DNA of 64,000 nucleotides from Paracidovorax konjaci (GTDB lineage Bacteria > Pseudomonadota > Gammaproteobacteria > Burkholderiales > Burkholderiaceae_C). A model generated the notes under the pieces. That model did no database searches, was not told the DNA's origin, and saw only the letters and a list, made by a program, of their open reading frames with translations. The position numbers and the translations under genes were made by a program. The stretch's first letter is position 1. Each line of letters starts with the position of its first letter. Shown piece by piece: positions 1 to 7,879 of this stretch. Where the stretch lies: positions 186,001 to 250,000 of the forward strand of contig NZ_FOMQ01000006.1 in assembly GCF_900112675.1 (NCBI RefSeq), written 5' to 3'.

Positions 1-341
1 CGGATGTCTTCGGCGAACGCGCTTGTGGGGATGAGCGAGTCGTGCACCAGCCGCAACTCGGTCTCGAAGCCCGTCGCCACCTGCCGCAGCCGCGATTCGA
101 GCTGCCGCGCGGCGGCCAGCAGCCAGCGGCCCTCCTTGAGCATCTCCTGCCCGGCGGGCGTGAGCGCCACGCGGGGCCCGTTGCGCGTGAAGAGCGCGAT
201 GCCCAGCTGCTCCTCGAGCTTGGCGACGGCATAGGAGATGGTGGACGGCACCTTGTGCAACTGTTCCGAGGCCCCCGCGAACGAGCCGTGGCGGGCGATG
301 GCGTCCACCAGTTCGATGGCTTCCAGGGAGAGTCTGAGCAT
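1..341 (-). CDS. LysR-family transcriptional regulator, N-terminal part (runs off window)
   Basis: The first 113 codons of a LysR-type regulator, read leftwards off the window edge. The start ATG is at 341-339. Residues 3-62 make the winged helix-turn-helix, with the typical segments GSFAGASEQL, VAKLEEQLGIALFTR and LTPAGQEML; the linker helix and start of the effector domain follow. The effector-binding domain is outside the window, so the ligand is unknown. It is divergent from the pirin gene, and an 8-bp inverted repeat lies 23-43 bases upstream of its start. The usual LysR arrangement would have it bind there, control the pirin gene and repress itself; that is inference. Confidence 0.9.
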   Translation of the reverse strand, partial: MLRLSLEAIELVDAIARHGSFAGASEQLHKVPSTISYAVAKLEEQLGIALFTRNGPRVALTPAGQEMLKEGRWLLAAARQLESRLRQVATGFETELRLVHDSLIPTSAFAEDI

Positions 342-363
342 GGGTTTCCTGTCCTTGATCCAG

Positions 364-384
364 ATCATCGAAATTATCGATGAT
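364..384. promoter_or_regulatory. Inverted repeat in the LysR/pirin divergent region, candidate LysR operator
   Basis: Perfect 8-bp arms ATCATCGA and TCGATGAT are separated by AATTA. The dyad size and its position just upstream of a lysR gene match LysR recognition sites. A separate perfect 12-bp palindrome, TGAAACGTTTCA, lies at 391-402 and may be a second site. No experimental support. Confidence 0.55.
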
Positions 385-538
385 GGGGGCTGAAACGTTT
401 CAACCTGACGGGCATCAAGGCGGCCGATACTTTCTCCATCGACGCACTGGAAGCGACCGGCCCACCGAGGAAATACCTGGGACGGCCTAGCGAAAGACAG
501 TGTGAATTCCATCGAAAATCCATGAAAGGAAACCCACC

Positions 539-1267
539 ATGCTCGACATCCGCAAGGCTTCCCAGCGCGGCCACGCCAACCACGGCTGGCTCCAGTCCCG
601 CCACACTTTCTCGTTCGGCCACTACCACGATCCGGCGCAGCAGGGCTTCTCGGACCTGCTGGTGATCAACGACGACCGCGTGGCGCCGGGCCAGGGCTTC
701 GGCACCCATCCGCACCGCGACATGGAAATCTTCTCCTACGTGCTGGAAGGCGCGCTCGAGCACAAGGACTCCATGGGCACGGGCTCGGTGATCCGCCCCG
801 GCGACGTGCAGATGATGAGCGCCGGCACCGGCGTGCGCCACAGCGAGTTCAACCCCTCCGGCGACGAGCCCGTGCATTTCCTGCAGATCTGGATCGTGCC
901 CGGCCTGCGCGGCGCCGAAACCCGCTACCAGCAGCGCCATTTCACCGATGCCGAAAAGCGCGGCCGGCTGCGGCTGATCATCTCGCCCGAAGGCCAGGAG
1001 GAATCCCTGGGCGTGCACCAGGACGCCCGGGTCTATGCGGGGCTGTTCGACGGCGCCGGTGAGTCCGCCACGCTGGACGTGGGCCCCGACCGCAACGTCT
1101 ATGTGCATGTGGCCCGCGGCAGCGTCGAGGTGAACGGCGAGCGCCTCTCGGAAGGCGACGGCGCCCGGGTCCGGCAGGCCGGTCCGCTCACGTTCTCCGC
1201 CGGCGAAGGCGCCGAAGTGCTGGTGTTCGACCTGCGGCCCCAGGAGCTGCCCGAGATGCCGCACTGA
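539..1267 (+). CDS. Pirin family protein (YhhW-like bicupin)
   Basis: A 242-residue bicupin of the pirin family, metal-binding cytosolic proteins of which some have quercetin 2,3-dioxygenase activity. The N-terminal half carries the pirin signature: RHTFSFGHY near residue 21, then GFGTHPHRDMEIFSYVLEG (~53-71) with the metal-ligand histidines, HKD, and later GTGVRHSE. The second cupin (~150-235) is more divergent, as usual. The ATG at 539 directly follows a purine-rich stretch (gaaaggaaaccc). Length matches the YhhW group. It is transcribed away from the LysR gene and was probably the first gene of an operon whose next member is now destroyed (see 1343-1426). Substrate unknown. Confidence 0.93.
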   Translation: MLDIRKASQRGHANHGWLQSRHTFSFGHYHDPAQQGFSDLLVINDDRVAPGQGFGTHPHRDMEIFSYVLEGALEHKDSMGTGSVIRPGDVQMMSAGTGVRHSEFNPSGDEPVHFLQIWIVPGLRGAETRYQQRHFTDAEKRGRLRLIISPEGQEESLGVHQDARVYAGLFDGAGESATLDVGPDRNVYVHVARGSVEVNGERLSEGDGARVRQAGPLTFSAGEGAEVLVFDLRPQELPEMPH

Positions 1268-1342
1268 GCGAGCGCCGCTTCGTCCCCCCGCAATCGACCG
1301 TCTCTTTCATTGTTCTTTTCTTGCCGATCCAGGAGCTTTGCC

Positions 1343-1426
1343 ATGAACCACGCCGCCGCCGCCACCCGCCCCGTCGCTGCCGCCACGCCCGGCGCCCCCA
1401 CCTCATCCTGCACAACGGGAATTTGA
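1343..1426 (+). pseudogene. Remnant of an amidohydrolase (YtcJ-like) N-terminus
   Basis: A good ribosome site (CCAGGAGCTTTGCC) precedes an ATG at 1343, but the reading frame closes after 27 codons. In the neighbouring frame the bases just before the closure encode HLILHNGN, which resembles the start of YtcJ-type amidohydrolases (LILHNG..). A one-base slip in the C-run near 1395 would join the two frames. The similarity stops exactly where the 225-bp repeat begins (1421). I read this as the 5' stub of an amidohydrolase gene that once followed pirin and was cut off by the rearrangement. The family call rests on eight residues only. Confidence 0.45.
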
Positions 1427-1643
1427 TCGTCGTGCGCGCAGGCAAGGTCGTGCGGGTTCGGCCGGACCCGGAGCGGCCGGAGTGATCCTGTGCTGAAGGG
1501 GGCTCAGCCCGACAGCGGCTCCACCTGCACCGCGCAGTCGTAGAACGTGGGTGCGGCACCTAGGTCGGGGAGGGCCCGGCCCGACCTCGTTCATGGTGGT
1601 GCCCTGCAGGCCGTACTTGCGCCACCAGATGCCCAGGCCGTGG
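1421..1643 (+). repeat. Direct repeat copy 1 (degenerate copy of 2483-2707)
   Basis: About 223 bases nearly identical to 2483-2707. It holds the last 21 codons of the small partner gene of the zeta-like toxin (ending in RPDPERPE) followed by the 3' end of the molybdopterin oxidoreductase gene in reverse. Differences are scattered substitutions and a net 2-base length change near 1585. Neither fragment can be functional here. The two copies flank the zeta-like module, with starts 1062 bases apart. Confidence 0.9.
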
Positions 1644-1807
1644 GCGAAATGTCCTGGGTTCGTGGGCCGTGGGCCGAACTGTCCGGCAGCAGGGGTTCCA
1701 TAATCCCTGATCGCCAGGGAACAGACCGCTTTGCCAACCCATCACACCTTACCGTCCCGATCCCCCGGCCGCCGCGTCGGTGGCGGCCTGCAGGGCTGGA
1801 GAGCGGA
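1644..1807. other. Intergenic remnant between repeat copy 1 and zeta-like gene
   Basis: No gene is supported here. The stretch contains short GC-rich direct repeats (gggccgtgggccgaactgtcc near 1663) and a less GC-rich piece around 1695-1750 that may carry the promoter of the zeta-like gene. The open frame of that gene extends upstream through this stretch to 1547, but the N-terminal sequence there is low-complexity and not protein-like. Confidence 0.4.
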
Positions 1808-2341
1808 ATGACGATGCCGGCCACTCCACCCAAGATCATCATCATTGCGGGCCCCAACGGGGCAGGGAAAACCACGTTTGCCCGCGAATTCCTGCCGAAC
1901 GAGGCGGCATGCCCGGTGTTCGTGAATGCCGACCTGATCGCTGCGGGGCTGTCGCCTTTTGCCCCGGAACTGGCCGCCATTCAGGCGGGGCGCCTGATGT
2001 TGGCGGCGATTGCCCAGCATGTGGAGCGGCGGGAGAGTTTTGCCTTCGAAACCACGCTGTCGGGGCGGACGTACGCGCGGCAGATACCGCAATGGCGGAA
2101 GGCGGGCTATCTCGTGGAGCTGTTCTTTTTGAGCTTGCCCCACGCTGACATGGCGGTGCAACGGGTGGCCGAACGGGTACGCCAAGGTGGGCACCATATC
2201 CCCGAAGCCACGATCCGCCGCCGTTTCGCTTCGGGGCTGGAGATGTTGCGCACCGTGTACCAACCCCTGGTGGACCAGTGGACGGTGTATGACAACGCGG
2301 GGGATGATCCCCAATTGATCGACTGGAGCGGTAAACCATGA
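1808..2341 (+). CDS. Zeta-toxin-like P-loop kinase
   Basis: A 177-residue P-loop kinase of the zeta-toxin/UDP-GlcNAc-kinase-like group. A strand of four isoleucines leads into the Walker A loop GPNGAGKT (residues 15-22); VNADLIAAGLSPF follows, and ESFAFETTLSGRTYA matches the region after the nucleotide site where zeta toxins bind substrate. Family members phosphorylate UDP-sugar precursors of peptidoglycan or act as small nucleotide kinases. The ATG at 1808 follows GGAGAG; 1814 is an alternative. Its stop overlaps the next start as ATGA, so the two genes are translationally coupled. The pair sits between two 225-bp direct repeats, consistent with a mobile toxin-antitoxin-type module. Toxicity is inferred. 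Confidence 0.8.
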   Translation: MTMPATPPKIIIIAGPNGAGKTTFAREFLPNEAACPVFVNADLIAAGLSPFAPELAAIQAGRLMLAAIAQHVERRESFAFETTLSGRTYARQIPQWRKAGYLVELFFLSLPHADMAVQRVAERVRQGGHHIPEATIRRRFASGLEMLRTVYQPLVDQWTVYDNAGDDPQLIDWSGKP

Positions 2342-2547
2342 CCATCCCTCACCCAGCGAATGAGCAAGCCTCTGCCAGCAGTCTGGTCCCGGCGAGCGAC
2401 AACGTCGATTTCAAGGGAGCACAGGCAGCCATACGCCGCGCCGCGCAGCGCGCCCGGCAGCTTGCACAGCAGACCGGCACGGATTTGATCGTCGTGCGCG
2501 CAGGCAAGGTCGTGCGTGTTCGGCCGGACCCGGAGCGGCCGGAGTGA
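2338..2547 (+). CDS. Small protein coupled to zeta-like kinase, putative antitoxin
   Basis: 69 residues, starting within the last codons of the kinase gene (4-base ATGA overlap). I do not recognise a named domain. A basic helical middle (AAIRRAAQRARQLAQQTG) is followed by a short strand-like LIVVRAGKVVRVRP. Small proteins of this shape commonly follow zeta-like kinases, so an antitoxin or regulatory role is reasonable but unproven. Its final 21 codons are duplicated at 1421-1485, which shows that the duplication breakpoint fell inside this gene. Confidence 0.65.
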   Translation: MTIPHPANEQASASSLVPASDNVDFKGAQAAIRRAAQRARQLAQQTGTDLIVVRAGKVVRVRPDPERPE

Positions 2548-2707
2548 TCCTGCGCTGAAGGGGGCTCAGCCCGACAGCGGCTCCACCTGCACCGCGCAGT
2601 CGTAGAACGTGGGCGCGGCACCCAGGTCGGTGAGGGCCTGGCCCGTGACTTCGTTCACGTTGGTGCCCTGCAGGCCGTACTTGCGCCACCAGATGCCCAG
2701 GCCGTGG
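2483..2707 (+). repeat. Direct repeat copy 2 (parental copy)
   Basis: This copy covers the 3' end of the small partner gene and the 3' end of the molybdopterin oxidoreductase gene, both intact here, so it is probably the original. Copy 1 is at 1421-1643. Confidence 0.9.
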
Positions 2708-4650
2708 ACCACGCCCGAGCGCGCGCGGCCGTTGAGCGCGGCGCGGCAGGCATAGCTGCCCCGGTCGTTGAACACGCGCACCGCGGCGCCGTCGGCGATG
2801 CCGCGCGCGGCGGCATCCTCGGGGTGCATCTCCAGCAGCGGCTCGGTCTCGATCTGGCGCAGGCTCTTCACGTTCACGAAGGTCGAGTTGAGGAAATTGC
2901 GCGCGGGCGGCGAGATCATCGCGAGCGGGTAGCGGCCGCCGGGCTGCGCGGGCTCGCGGTTGGGCAGGTAGTCGGGCAGCGGATCGAGGCCCTGCGCTGC
3001 CAGCCGGGCGCTGTGGAATTCGCAGCGGCCCGAGGGCGTCGGAAAGCCACCTTCGGCGAAAGGCGCATCGGGAATGGACAGCGTGGCGAAGCCCGTGTCC
3101 AGCAACTGCTGGAAATCGACATGCGCGCCATAGGCCTGTCGGCACAGGTCCTCGTCGGTCTCGGCGAAGCAGGGCTCGGCAAAGCCCATGTGCGCGGCGA
3201 GTTCGCGGAACACCTGGGTGTTCGGCTTCGATTGGCCCACCGGCGCGACGGCCGGGCGGTTGAGCATCACGTCGGTGTGGCCGTAGGCCACCTGCACGTC
3301 CCAGTGCTCCAGCTGCGTGGTGGCTGGCAGCACGTAATCGGCGTAGTCGGCCGTGTCGGTCTGGAAGTGTTCCAGCACCACGGTGAACAGGTCTTCCCGG
3401 GCGAAGCCGCGCACCACCTTGGCCGATTCGGGCGCCACGGCGACGGGGTTGCTGTTGTAGACCACCACGGCATCGATGCGCGGGCCGAAGCCGGGCGAGG
3501 CGCCGCGCAGCAGGTCGTCGCCGATGGTGGACATGTTGACCGTGCGCGGCTGCAGGCCGGCGGGCACCAGGTCGGGCCGCTGCAGCGCGGGCCGCTGCAC
3601 CGGGAAGTGCCCCGAGCTGGAGAGCAGCAGCCCGCCCGCGCGGTGCCGCCAGGCGCCCACCAGCGCAGGCAGGCAGGCCACGGCGCGCGTGGCGTTGCCG
3701 CCGCCGCGCGCGCGCTGCATGCCGTAGTTGAGGCGGATGGCCGCGGGCCGCGTGGTGCCGTAGTCGCGCGCGAGCTGGCGGATCTGCTCCACGGGCAGGC
3801 CGCACACGGCGGCGGCGCGTTCGGGCGGCCAGGCGAGCGCGCGCTCGCGCAGGCCCTCCCAGCCCACCGTGTACTGCGCGATGTAATCGTGGTCCAGCCA
3901 GTCGTTCGCGATCAGCTCGTGCATGAGCGCGAACGCCAGCGCCGCATCGGTGCCGGGCAGCAGCTGCAGGTGCTCGTGGCACTTGTCCGCGGTCTCGGTC
4001 TTGCGCGGATCGATGCACACCAGCCGCGCGCCCTCGCGCTTGGCCTGTTGCGCATAGCGCCAGAAATGCAGGTTGCTGCCGATGGAGTTGCTGCCCCAGA
4101 CGATGATCAGCTGCGATTCGGCGAAGTGCTCCACCTTCATGCCCACCTTGCCGCCCAGCGTCTGGTTCAGCCCCTCGCCGCCGGCCGCGGCGCAGATGGT
4201 GCGCCCCAGCAGCGAGGCGCCCAGGCGGTGGAAGAAGCGCCGGTCCATGCTCTCGCCCTGCACGAGGCCCATGGTGCCGGCGTAGCTGTAGGGCAGGATG
4301 GCCTGCGGGTCGCGCGCGGCGATGGCGCCCAGGCGGGCGGCGATGTCGCGCAGCGCCTCGTCCCAGCCCACGGGCTCGAACTGCCCGCTGCCCTTGGGGC
4401 CCGTGCGCCGCAGCGGTGTCAGGATGCGCTCGGGGTGGTTGGTGCGTTCGGCGTAGCGCGAGACCTTCGCGCAGAGCACGCCAGCGGTGTGCGGATGGGC
4501 CGGGTTGCCTTGCACGCGCACGGCCACGCCGTCCTCCACGGTGGTGACGAGGGCGCAGGTGTCGGGGCAGTCGTGGGGGCAGGCGCCGCGTACCTGCAGG
4601 GGGGCGGCGGCTGGCGCGGGAATGTGGGAAATGGTTTCCATCATGGACAT
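2566..4650 (-). CDS. Molybdopterin-dependent oxidoreductase (bis-MGD, 4Fe-4S)
   Basis: About 694 residues. An N-terminal CPHDCPDTC with a fourth Cys at GVLCAK is the [4Fe-4S] ligand pattern C-x3-C-x3-C-xn-C of the formate dehydrogenase/thiosulfate reductase/nitrate reductase superfamily. The body carries VWGSNSIGSNLHFW and ICIDPRKTETAD-type Mo-cofactor segments, and the C-terminal 120 residues form the molydopterin dinucleotide-binding beta-barrel (LEMHPEDAAARGI, FNDRGS). No twin-arginine signal is visible, so it is probably cytoplasmic. No partner electron-transfer subunit is adjacent and the substrate cannot be assigned. Several ATGs are available; 4650 (MSMMETI) gives a normal N-terminus, 4644 and 4641 are alternatives. 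Its last codons lie in the repeated segment 2483-2707. Confidence 0.9.
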   Translation of the reverse strand: MSMMETISHIPAPAAAPLQVRGACPHDCPDTCALVTTVEDGVAVRVQGNPAHPHTAGVLCAKVSRYAERTNHPERILTPLRRTGPKGSGQFEPVGWDEALRDIAARLGAIAARDPQAILPYSYAGTMGLVQGESMDRRFFHRLGASLLGRTICAAAGGEGLNQTLGGKVGMKVEHFAESQLIIVWGSNSIGSNLHFWRYAQQAKREGARLVCIDPRKTETADKCHEHLQLLPGTDAALAFALMHELIANDWLDHDYIAQYTVGWEGLRERALAWPPERAAAVCGLPVEQIRQLARDYGTTRPAAIRLNYGMQRARGGGNATRAVACLPALVGAWRHRAGGLLLSSSGHFPVQRPALQRPDLVPAGLQPRTVNMSTIGDDLLRGASPGFGPRIDAVVVYNSNPVAVAPESAKVVRGFAREDLFTVVLEHFQTDTADYADYVLPATTQLEHWDVQVAYGHTDVMLNRPAVAPVGQSKPNTQVFRELAAHMGFAEPCFAETDEDLCRQAYGAHVDFQQLLDTGFATLSIPDAPFAEGGFPTPSGRCEFHSARLAAQGLDPLPDYLPNREPAQPGGRYPLAMISPPARNFLNSTFVNVKSLRQIETEPLLEMHPEDAAARGIADGAAVRVFNDRGSYACRAALNGRARSGVVHGLGIWWRKYGLQGTNVNEVTGQALTDLGAAPTFYDCAVQVEPLSG

Positions 4651-4685
4651 CGGGCGGGATCGGTCGATACACTGCGCCCCCAAAC

Positions 4686-4709
4686 GGCCGGGCAGGCGCC
4701 TGCCCGGCC
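4686..4709. promoter_or_regulatory. Perfect 24-bp palindrome between divergent genes
   Basis: A perfect dyad of two 12-base arms (first arm GGCCGGGCAGGC) lies between the oxidoreductase and the binding-protein gene. A second stem, GCCGCCCC-TTTT-CGGGGGCGGC with one extra base, follows at 4733-4754 and would fall in the leader of the rightward gene. Because the genes diverge these are not simple terminators; an operator or leader structure is possible. Confidence 0.4.
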
Positions 4710-4781
4710 CCATTCAGAATTTCCAATCGGAGCCGCCCCTTTTCGGGGGCGGCATGTCAGGCCAAGCGGGGGGATTTCACC

Positions 4782-5924
4782 ATGAAGCAAGCGGCGTTGG
4801 GGCGCAGACGGTTTTCCATCGGCCTTGGGGTATCGGCCATCGCGGGGTTCGGGCTGGCGCGCGCGCAGTCCGAAGGCACCATCGTCCTGGGGCAGTCCGC
4901 ACCGTTCTCGGGGCCCGCCGCCCAACTGGGAGTGCAGTTCCATGCGGGCGCGAAGCTGTATTTCGACGCGCTCAACGCCCAGGGCGGCATCGGCCGGCGG
5001 CTGGTGGAGCTGAGGACGCTCGACGACGGCTACGAGCCCGACCGCTGCGCGGCCAACACGCGCAAGTTCATCGAACAGGATGTGCTGGCCCTGTTCGGCT
5101 ACGTGGGCACGCCCACGAGCCTCGCGGCGTTGCCGCTCTTCTCCCAGGCCAAGGTGCCCTTCTTCGCGCCGTTCACCGGCGCGGAAGCCCTGCGCCAGCC
5201 GTTCAACCGCCTGATCTTCCACGTGCGGGCGTCCTACAACGACGAGACGGCCGTCATCGTGCGCCAGCTCACCCACCTGGGCCTGAGCCGGATCGCGGTC
5301 CTGCACCAGGACGATGCCTATGGCAAGGCCGGGCTCGATGGGGTGTCGCTCGCCCTGGCCGAGGAAAAGCTGAAGACGCATGCCAGCGCGACCGTGGCGC
5401 GCAATTCCACCGATGTGGCCGCCGCCGTGCAGAAGCTGGTGGCCGCCAAGCCGGAGTCCATCGTGATGGTCACCACGTACGCGGCCGGCGCGGCCTTCGT
5501 GCGCGCCGCGCGCAAGGCCGGCTATGGCGGGACTTTCTACAACCTGTCCTTCGTGGGGACCCAGGCCCTGGCCGACGAGCTGGGCAAGGACGCGGCGGGC
5601 GTGGTCATCTCCCAGGTGATGCCGTCGCCGTTCCAGACGACCCGGCAGATCGCGCGCGAATTCCAGGACGCGATCAAGAAGGGTGGGAGCAAGGTGCAGG
5701 CCAACTACTCCAGCATGGAGGGCTACGTGGCCGCCCGCGTATTCGCCGAAGGCCTGCGCCAGGGGGGCGGCAAGGCCACGCGCGACGCGCTCATCTCCGG
5801 GCTGGAAGCCATCGGCACGGCGCCGGTGTCGGGCTACCCGATCAGCTTCAGTGCCAGCAGCCACAGCGGGTCGCGCTTCGTCGAAATGTCGATGCTCACG
5901 GGGGATGGCCGGGTAAGGGTGTGA
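4782..5924 (+). CDS. ABC transporter substrate-binding protein (branched-chain amino acid / LivK type)
   Basis: 380 residues. The N-terminus is an export signal with a basic start (GRRRF) and hydrophobic core ending ARAQS, so the protein is periplasmic. The mature part is a type I periplasmic binding protein: TIVLGQSAPFSGPAAQLG at the start of lobe 1, LDDGYEPDR, GYVGTPTSLAALPLFSQ, FFAPFTGAE, and the hinge region near YNDETAVIVRQL. Such proteins bind amino acids, amides or aromatic acids for HAAT-type ABC transporters. No permease or ATPase is adjacent, so it is an orphan and may serve the liv system at 22.8-28.4 kb or act in sensing. Start ATG 4782 gives a complete signal peptide. Confidence 0.9.
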   Translation: MKQAALGRRRFSIGLGVSAIAGFGLARAQSEGTIVLGQSAPFSGPAAQLGVQFHAGAKLYFDALNAQGGIGRRLVELRTLDDGYEPDRCAANTRKFIEQDVLALFGYVGTPTSLAALPLFSQAKVPFFAPFTGAEALRQPFNRLIFHVRASYNDETAVIVRQLTHLGLSRIAVLHQDDAYGKAGLDGVSLALAEEKLKTHASATVARNSTDVAAAVQKLVAAKPESIVMVTTYAAGAAFVRAARKAGYGGTFYNLSFVGTQALADELGKDAAGVVISQVMPSPFQTTRQIAREFQDAIKKGGSKVQANYSSMEGYVAARVFAEGLRQGGGKATRDALISGLEAIGTAPVSGYPISFSASSHSGSRFVEMSMLTGDGRVRV

Positions 5925-5969
5925 CCTGACCGGGGCCGTGGTTGGCCGGTAGCCGACATCACGCGCTTT

Positions 5970-6057
5970 GGAAAATATCGCAAATTTCCGATATTTTCCT
6001 TTTATCTGCCAAAGCCAGTATGTTGTAGATATTTGTCTTTGCAAATATATTGGCTTT
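5970..6057. promoter_or_regulatory. hipBA promoter/operator region with nested inverted repeats
   Basis: AT-rich against a GC-rich background. Three dyads are visible: GGAAAATATCG / CGATATTTTCC with an 8-base spacer at 5970-5999; ATATTTG / CAAATAT with a 6-base spacer at 6029-6048; and AAAGCCA / TGGCTTT at 6011-6017 and 6051-6057 enclosing the second. HipB dimers bind several spaced palindromes upstream of hipBA in E. coli, so these are strong candidate operators for autoregulation. Confidence 0.65.
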
Positions 6058-6077
6058 TTCCGATAAGAGGGCATTCC

Positions 6078-6527
6078 ATGGACTTTCCCATCCACCTCAG
6101 CGGCCAACTGCGCGAGCACCTGCGTGCGCTGAGAAAGGCGCGGGGCCTCACCCAGGCTGCGCTCGGGCAGTTGCTGGGCGTGGGGCAGGCCCGCATCGCC
6201 GAGATCGAGGGCAATCCGGGTGCCGTGAGCGTCGAGCAGTTGATGAAGGTGCTCTCGGCGCTGCAAGTGGGAATGGTGTTGCGCGACGCCGGACCCGAAG
6301 CGAGCGCTGCCGACCGGCCGGGGACGGAGGCTGCCGCTGCGGCGGGGCGATCCGTGCCGCTTTCGGCTTACGGCCGCAGGCCCGCCCCAGAAAAGGCAGT
6401 GGCCAGCCGCAGCGGTGCGCAAACCCCGTCGGAGGTGCGCACGGTGCGGGAGCCCGATCCGGCTGCGGATGCGGCACCCCGCTCCGCACGCAATTACGTC
6501 ATCCCTTCCAAGAGGGGTTCCTGGTAA
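6078..6527 (+). CDS. hipB: HipB-like antitoxin, XRE-family DNA-binding protein
   Basis: 149 residues. Residues ~8-65 form an XRE/Cro-type HTH: LRALRKARGLTQAALGQLLG, then VGQARIAEIEGNPGAVSVEQ, typical of HipB. The tail is long and Ala/Pro-rich, ending RNYVIPSKRGSW, longer than E. coli HipB (88 residues); C-terminal tails of HipB proteins contact the toxin or mark the protein for proteolysis. The chosen ATG 6078 has AAGAGG seven bases upstream; the upstream alternative at 6033 would place a start inside the operator. The stop overlaps the hipA start as TAATG, so the genes are coupled. Known family role: neutralises HipA and represses the operon. Confidence 0.88.
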   Translation: MDFPIHLSGQLREHLRALRKARGLTQAALGQLLGVGQARIAEIEGNPGAVSVEQLMKVLSALQVGMVLRDAGPEASAADRPGTEAAAAAGRSVPLSAYGRRPAPEKAVASRSGAQTPSEVRTVREPDPAADAAPRSARNYVIPSKRGSW

Positions 6528-7852
6528 TGGGGGCCGTGCTCAACGCATGGATGAACGGCGAGTTCGTCGGCACCTGGCAGGTCGATCGCGGAGCCCACAG
6601 CTTCTCGTACGCCAGGACATGGTTGGAGTCTGCAAAGTTTCGGCCGCTGTCCCTGTCCCTGCCGCTGACCCGTACCCGGGAGATCAAGGGCGAGGTGGTC
6701 GCGAACTATTTCGACAACCTGCTGCCCGACAACGATCGGATCCGCGAGCGCATCGGCCGGCGGTTCAAGACCAGGACACTCGATGCCTTCGCTCTGCTGG
6801 AGGCCATCGGCCGCGATTGCGTGGGCGCCGTGCAATTGCTTCCCGAGGGAACGGAGCCGGACGGATGGGACCGTGTGGAATGCGAGCCTCTCACGCAGGA
6901 GCAGGTGGCGGATGCGCTGCGCGCCGTGCCCGCCGACCCCGCCGCCCGCGCATCGGACGATTCCCCGGTATTCCGGATCTCGCTGGCCGGGGCACAGGAA
7001 AAGACCGCTTTCGTCTTGTCCCGGGGCCAATGGTGCCGGCCCTTGGGCGCCACGCCGAGCACCCACATCTTCAAGCTCCCGCTGGGATTGATCGCCAACA
7101 CCAGCCGGGTGGAGATGTTCGATTCGGTCGAGAACGAGTGGCTTTGCTCGCAGCTCATCCAGGCGCTCGGCCTGCCGTCCGCGCGCACGTGGGTCGCCAC
7201 GTTCGGCGATCAGCGCGCTCTGGTGGTGGAGCGTTTCGACCGGCAGTGGATGGACGGCGGGGCATGGATTGCCCGGCTTCCCCAGGAAGATTTCTGCCAG
7301 GCGCTGGGGCTGTCTCCGCGGCTGAAGTACGAAAGCGACGGCGGCCCGTCCGTGGCTGCCGGCCTGGCGCTGTTGGCCGGCAGTGTCGACGCGCCAACGG
7401 ACAGGCTCGCATTCCAGCTCGCCCAGTTCGCCTTCTGGCTCATGGCCGCGCCGGACGGGCATGCCAAGAATTTCTCGCTCTTCCTGCGCCAGGCTGGCAC
7501 CTTTGAAATGGCGCCCCTGTACGACGTGCTTTCCGTGTGGCCCTACGTGGGCAAGGGGCGGGGGCAGTTGCACTTGCGCGACGTGCGCCTCGCCATGGCG
7601 CAGCGATCGAAGAATGCGCACTATGGGCTGCATACCATCCGCGCCCGCCACTGGCGCGATCTGGCGCTGCGGAACGGCGGATCCACAGTCTGGGACGCGA
7701 TGCTGGGCATGGCGGCGCATGTGGCGCCAGCCCTGGATACCGTCGAGGCGCGGTTGCCGGCGGATTTTCCGGAGCACATCTGGGCCCCGATCTCGGCGGG
7801 CATGCGGGCGCAGGCCGAGAGCTTTCTTGCCGAGGCGGCGATCCTCGCCTGA
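6527..7852 (+). CDS. hipA: HipA-like serine/threonine kinase toxin
   Basis: 441 residues, the normal HipA length. Key residues are present: the P-loop-like RISLAGAQEKTA with Ser152 (equivalent to the autophosphorylated Ser150 of E. coli HipA), the catalytic Asp310 in PDGHAKN and the metal-binding Asp333 in APLYDVLS. The N-subdomain motif NYFDNLLPDNDRIRERI is also intact. HipA phosphorylates glutamyl-tRNA synthetase (or another tRNA synthetase in related subfamilies), halting translation and promoting persistence; the target here is unproven. It overlaps hipB by one base and has AGAGGGG as ribosome site inside hipB. Nothing suggests inactivation. Confidence 0.93.
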   Translation: MGAVLNAWMNGEFVGTWQVDRGAHSFSYARTWLESAKFRPLSLSLPLTRTREIKGEVVANYFDNLLPDNDRIRERIGRRFKTRTLDAFALLEAIGRDCVGAVQLLPEGTEPDGWDRVECEPLTQEQVADALRAVPADPAARASDDSPVFRISLAGAQEKTAFVLSRGQWCRPLGATPSTHIFKLPLGLIANTSRVEMFDSVENEWLCSQLIQALGLPSARTWVATFGDQRALVVERFDRQWMDGGAWIARLPQEDFCQALGLSPRLKYESDGGPSVAAGLALLAGSVDAPTDRLAFQLAQFAFWLMAAPDGHAKNFSLFLRQAGTFEMAPLYDVLSVWPYVGKGRGQLHLRDVRLAMAQRSKNAHYGLHTIRARHWRDLALRNGGSTVWDAMLGMAAHVAPALDTVEARLPADFPEHIWAPISAGMRAQAESFLAEAAILA

Positions 7853-7879
7853 GGCGGGCAGCGGCTCCGCGCAGAGCGC

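Noticed and set aside
2704-4785. 693-codon rightward frame over the molybdopterin oxidoreductase gene
   Set aside because: Antisense shadow without domain features; the leftward frame has the iron-sulfur and Mo-cofactor motifs.
5970-6057. Prophage or plasmid insertion edge suggested by AT-richness
   Set aside because: No integrase or attachment repeat; the AT-rich patch is limited to the hipBA operator area.
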